The notes under the pieces: generated by a model | Seen by the model: the letters and a program-made list of their open reading frames with translations, nothing else | What the model was told of the DNA's origin: nothing | Database searches by the model: none | Assembly (NCBI GenBank): GCA_964448615.1 | Contig: CAYUWH010000049.1 | Coordinates: 1 to 7,622 of the forward strand | DNA from: CAYUWH01 sp964448615 | Lineage (GTDB): Bacteria; Patescibacteriota; Gracilibacteria; Peribacterales; Peribacteraceae | Direction of reading: 5' to 3' | DNA length: 7,622 nucleotides | Part shown: positions 5,145 to 7,622 of the stretch, one piece after another | How the letters are laid out: the number at the start of each line of letters is the position of its first letter | Numbering within the stretch: the stretch's first letter is position 1 | Position numbers and translations under genes: made by a program

Positions 5145-5318
5145 CGTCTTTCCTCCCAAAAGAAAGAACAGAATGTGCACTGAACCGCGTATACACTAGT
5201 AGGAAGCATGCGACATGGCAAGAGCCTCGTACGGCAAGTCGTAGCAGAGCCCGTTTTTGCATCTCGATATTTGCCAAACTTGCATTCATACATCATTAGT
5301 CCTACGGTTGGTTGTCGT

Positions 5319-6656
5319 ATGAGTATCGAGCATCACGACGAAGAAGCGGTGGAAACGGTGGAACGCACTACTGCGCTCCCCTCTTTCAATCGAAGAGCAT
5401 TTTTAGCACTTATGCTGCAAAGCGCAGGCGGCGTGTTGCTGGCAGCCGATACGCCAGCAGACAAGATTCAAAAATTTCTCGAGAGCATCAAAGATTCCTA
5501 TCCCAAACTTGTAGAAGCGCTCGATCATGATGACTTTGATATTCGAGAAGGCGCGCAAACTATCTTGATCGCACGCGCGCTCGCGGAAATTTCAAAAACC
5601 AAACAACCGTTCGCACACCGTGACGCTCTTGTCCTCAAGGAAAAGCGTAACGATCTCGAACAGGAACGACGCTTGAAACAAGTGATCGAGGCAATTGATC
5701 AGAAGGAGCAAGGCATGACGCTCGAAATCGCGTCAATCTTCAAGGCGCCCGCGGAATGGAACAGGATCAGAAACACCGAAACGATCGAACACATTCTCAA
5801 AACAGTCGCGCGCGAAACCGGCCAACCTCTCTCGCTGCAGCACACGGCGCCGGCACTCCTCAAAGAACCCGCCTCCACACAAGGACTCGATGGGAAAACG
5901 TTGTGGCAAATTCTCAATACCCTCACAGGAAGCGAGGGCGGTAGCATCCATGTCAGCAGCAATCACAATGGCCACCTCTATGTTCTTCGTTGTGATGATC
6001 GTCATCTGCGTCGCCGTGAAACATCCGGACCGATCAATGCATCCTTGAAAATCTATGAATCATGGCCAGAGAAGGTCCAGATTCTGTTCGAGGCGGAACC
6101 CATCGCGCAACTGACCGGCTGGCGCATCGATCACCTCACCATTCGGCACGGCAATATGGAAGACCGCCCTCTGTTCTTGAGAGGGAAATTGGGAGAGGGC
6201 AATGATTTCATCTCCGTGACGCTGCCGCCCGCGACCATGCCGGGCGACACAGCAACGATTGAATTCACGTGTACATTCAGAGCCACTGTCTCGAAAAAAG
6301 AGATCGTGACCGACCTCAAAAAAGAACAGGAGTTCGGCAACGGGTATTGCGTGCGCACCCTGCCGATCAGAAAAACAGAGAATGGCTATGTTCTCGCCGC
6401 GCAGTATCTTCCGGATATTCACGATACGGCACTCCCGAAGATCGGCTTCGTGGTGATCGGACCCGACGGTTTGCCGATGATTCCGCTGAAAATGGAGAAC
6501 CACACCGGCATCGGTCCGCGTTTGATGGAGTGGACGTATCCGGGAGAACCAAAACGCATCGAGGTGATGTTGCCGCAACTGAACCGCGAAGTAGCGGCTT
6601 CACATACGTTCGTCTTCAAAGATCTTCCGCTCGTGCCGGCACGGGAAAAACCGTGA
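5319..6656 (+). CDS. Exported protein with twin-arginine-like signal; HEAT-like and STN-like regions
   Basis: The protein has 445 residues. FNRRAFLALMLQSAGGVLLA (23-42) has the RRxFL pattern of a Tat signal followed by a moderate hydrophobic core and a likely AxA-type cleavage near AADTPA. Residues about 50-95 contain ALDHDDFDIREGAQTILIAR, resembling the single HEAT-like helical units seen before other domains in some exported bacterial proteins. Residues about 100-135 are highly charged and possibly coiled-coil. Residues about 153-225 have the pattern of a secretin/TonB short N-terminal (STN)-like domain (IEHILKTVARETGQPLSL, then DGKTLWQILNTL). The rest, 240-440, is beta-rich without a motif I know. 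ATG 5319 is chosen because the signal then starts at residue 23; ATG 5208, with a weak AGGA upstream, would put the signal near residue 60. The stop abuts the stop of the next, convergent gene. Function is unrecognised; the domain hints are tentative, and export is likely. Confidence 0.82.
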   Translation: MSIEHHDEEAVETVERTTALPSFNRRAFLALMLQSAGGVLLAADTPADKIQKFLESIKDSYPKLVEALDHDDFDIREGAQTILIARALAEISKTKQPFAHRDALVLKEKRNDLEQERRLKQVIEAIDQKEQGMTLEIASIFKAPAEWNRIRNTETIEHILKTVARETGQPLSLQHTAPALLKEPASTQGLDGKTLWQILNTLTGSEGGSIHVSSNHNGHLYVLRCDDRHLRRRETSGPINASLKIYESWPEKVQILFEAEPIAQLTGWRIDHLTIRHGNMEDRPLFLRGKLGEGNDFISVTLPPATMPGDTATIEFTCTFRATVSKKEIVTDLKKEQEFGNGYCVRTLPIRKTENGYVLAAQYLPDIHDTALPKIGFVVIGPDGLPMIPLKMENHTGIGPRLMEWTYPGEPKRIEVMLPQLNREVAASHTFVFKDLPLVPAREKP

Positions 6657-7094
6657 CTACAGCATCGCGTACAAAATCGCCGCCATCACGAACGTCGATG
6701 CCAGGTTATACGCAGCGTCGTAACTCGTGTGCGCGAAGGATTTGCCGGCCCAGGTGTGCTCATTGAGGATCACGAGCGCAGTGAAGGGCAGCCAGAGGAT
6801 CGTCGCAATGAGCAATGCTTCCCACACGCTGCTGGCCGACATCATCATGAATGCGCTGCCGAGAACGGCTGCCTGCGCGAATGCCATCAACAGAGAGGCA
6901 CCGATGCCCGGCAGCATCATGGAGAACTTCATGTCTTTTTTCTTGGGCGGAGTGATCTTGTTGAATTTCATCCACTGCTTGCCGAAGAGAGGGCCGTGCC
7001 AGAGGAATCCGACGACGAACGACGCGATGACGGCGAGGACAATGCTCAGCGCATGTGTCTGGATATACAGACCGATTGCAAAAAGGTGCATCAT
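6657..7094 (-). CDS. DUF1761-like integral membrane protein
   Basis: The protein has 145 residues with four predicted membrane segments, at about 14-32, 62-85, 91-111 and 125-144. FLWHGPLFGKQWMKF (30-44) matches the conserved W(H/Y)GPLFGKxWM signature after the first helix, and the C-terminal SYDAAYNLASTFVMAAILYA matches the family's last block. Length is typical for DUF1761, whose function is unknown. The start is uncertain: a GTG at 7118 would add 8 residues, and ATG 7094 or 7091 gives the normal family N-terminus. No SD is present; the upstream minus strand is pyrimidine-rich (CTTTCCTTCC). Its TAG directly abuts the TGA of the convergent exported-protein gene with no base between them, so no terminator separates them. 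Confidence 0.85.
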   Translation of the reverse strand: MMHLFAIGLYIQTHALSIVLAVIASFVVGFLWHGPLFGKQWMKFNKITPPKKKDMKFSMMLPGIGASLLMAFAQAAVLGSAFMMMSASSVWEALLIATILWLPFTALVILNEHTWAGKSFAHTSYDAAYNLASTFVMAAILYAML

Positions 7095-7199
7095 GAAGAA
7101 GGAAGGAAAGGATGGCACTGAGCTTACTTCATGGGAATGTTGAGTTGAATTGACATATTGGTATTGTCGGCGTTAAAGCCTGTCAGATACGTATCCGCC

Positions 7200-7622
7200 T
7201 TATCCTCTCCATATCAGGTACCCGATGTATATCACGTACAAGGTCAGCATGAGTAAACCGTCCCCCCGTTCGACGACATGATGCTCTCGCTGCTTCCAGA
7301 AGAAGAGACGATGATGGAGATAGCCGGTATGGACCGCGAAGAAAAGAACAACGGTGGCAAAGACGGTTACGCCAAGATCCACATTCAGTGCAGGTTGGAA
7401 TCTCAAAGGCTGAATAGTGGCGCTCACGCCAAGAATCCAAAAAATGTTGAAAATGTTACTGCCGACGATGTTGCCCACGGCGATATCCGCTTTCTTCTTG
7501 AGTGCCGCCACGATGGATGTTGCCAGCTCCGGCAGAGATGTTCCTACCGCCACAACGGTAAGACCGATGAGTGACTGAGATAAGCCCAATGCCGTGGCAA
7601 TGTGGATGGCTCCGTCGACCGT
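7200..7622 (-). CDS. Na+/Ca2+ (CaCA family, YrbG-type) exchanger, C-terminal half (partial)
   Basis: The 140 visible residues run off the right edge, so the start and the alpha-1 repeat are missing. VVAVGTSLPELATSIVAA (23-40) and DIAVGNIVGSNIFN (46-59) form the alpha-2 repeat of cation/Ca2+ antiporters; its GTSLPE and GSNIFN motifs hold the ion-coordinating Glu and Asn residues. Two more membrane segments follow (about 83-99 and 122-138), separated by a His-rich loop, YLHHRLFFWKQREHHVVERG (101-120), which is longer and more charged than the bare family core. The protein would exchange Na+ (or H+) for Ca2+ across the inner membrane. The TAA at 7202-7200 leaves about 105 bp before the DUF1761 ATG on the same strand. 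Confidence 0.92.
   Translation of the reverse strand, partial: TVDGAIHIATALGLSQSLIGLTVVAVGTSLPELATSIVAALKKKADIAVGNIVGSNIFNIFWILGVSATIQPLRFQPALNVDLGVTVFATVVLFFAVHTGYLHHRLFFWKQREHHVVERGDGLLMLTLYVIYIGYLIWRG

Noticed and set aside
5257..5308. TTGCAT and TTGCCA boxes before the exported-protein gene as promoter candidates
   Set aside because: No acceptable -10 element lies at the right spacing from either.
7150..7178. TTGACA with 17-bp spacer to TTAAAG on the plus strand
   Set aside because: The -10 is poor and no plus-strand gene follows.
7186..7195. Perfect palindrome GATACGTATC after the exchanger stop
   Set aside because: At 10 bp, without a T-run or a nearby start or promoter, it is compatible with chance.
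7124..7213. Open stretch of 29 sense codons on the minus strand between the exchanger and DUF1761 genes, ending in IQLNIPMK
   Set aside because: It looks protein-like but has no start codon except one giving 10 residues, overlaps the exchanger's end, and 30 open codons are expected by chance.

Overview
The window looks like a piece of a compact bacterial chromosome read with the standard genetic code (no in-frame TGA has to be read through). No rRNA, tRNA, mobile element or CRISPR is visible. Genes sit very close together: one convergent pair overlaps by 4 bp through its stop codons and another has no base between its stops. Most starts lack a Shine-Dalgarno (SD) site. A Cys/Ser-rich secreted protein and a receiver-domain protein with an unfamiliar N-terminal half are also present. 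Together these suggest a small-genome lineage of the Patescibacteria/CPR type, perhaps Peregrinibacteria-like. That assignment is an impression, not something the sequence proves.

Layout: (1) 1-851, minus: N-terminal part of a large secreted Cys/Ser-rich protein that runs off the left edge. (2) 991-1809, plus: an orphan FtsE/LolD-like ABC ATPase with an eroded signature motif, a non-His H-loop and a charged tail. (3) 2654-1806 and 3712-2672, minus: prephenate dehydratase and class I DAHP synthase in a two-gene aromatic amino acid operon. (4) 3713-3911: the control region of that operon, comprising a sigma70-type promoter, a 25-codon leader peptide rich in Phe, Trp and Tyr, and competing RNA hairpins ending in an intrinsic terminator. 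This is a complete-looking ribosome-mediated attenuator and the most interesting feature here. (5) 3985-4761, minus: an atypical response-regulator-like protein with a consensus promoter, a strong SD and a GAAA-tetraloop terminator. (6) 4935-5144, minus: a small two-CxxC zinc-ribbon protein, also with a strong SD. (7) 5319-6656, plus: an exported protein with a twin-arginine-like signal. (8) 6657-7094, minus: a DUF1761-like membrane protein. (9) 7200-7622, minus: the C-terminal half of a YrbG-type Na+/Ca2+ exchanger, cut by the right edge.

How they work together: the only clear pathway unit is the DAHP synthase-prephenate dehydratase operon, which joins the entry step of the shikimate pathway to the first step committed to phenylalanine. 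Its leader peptide carries all three aromatic amino acids in a run of ten residues. Falling charged tRNA-Phe, -Trp or -Tyr is therefore predicted to stall the ribosome and let transcription read through into both enzymes. The other genes appear to be independent units.
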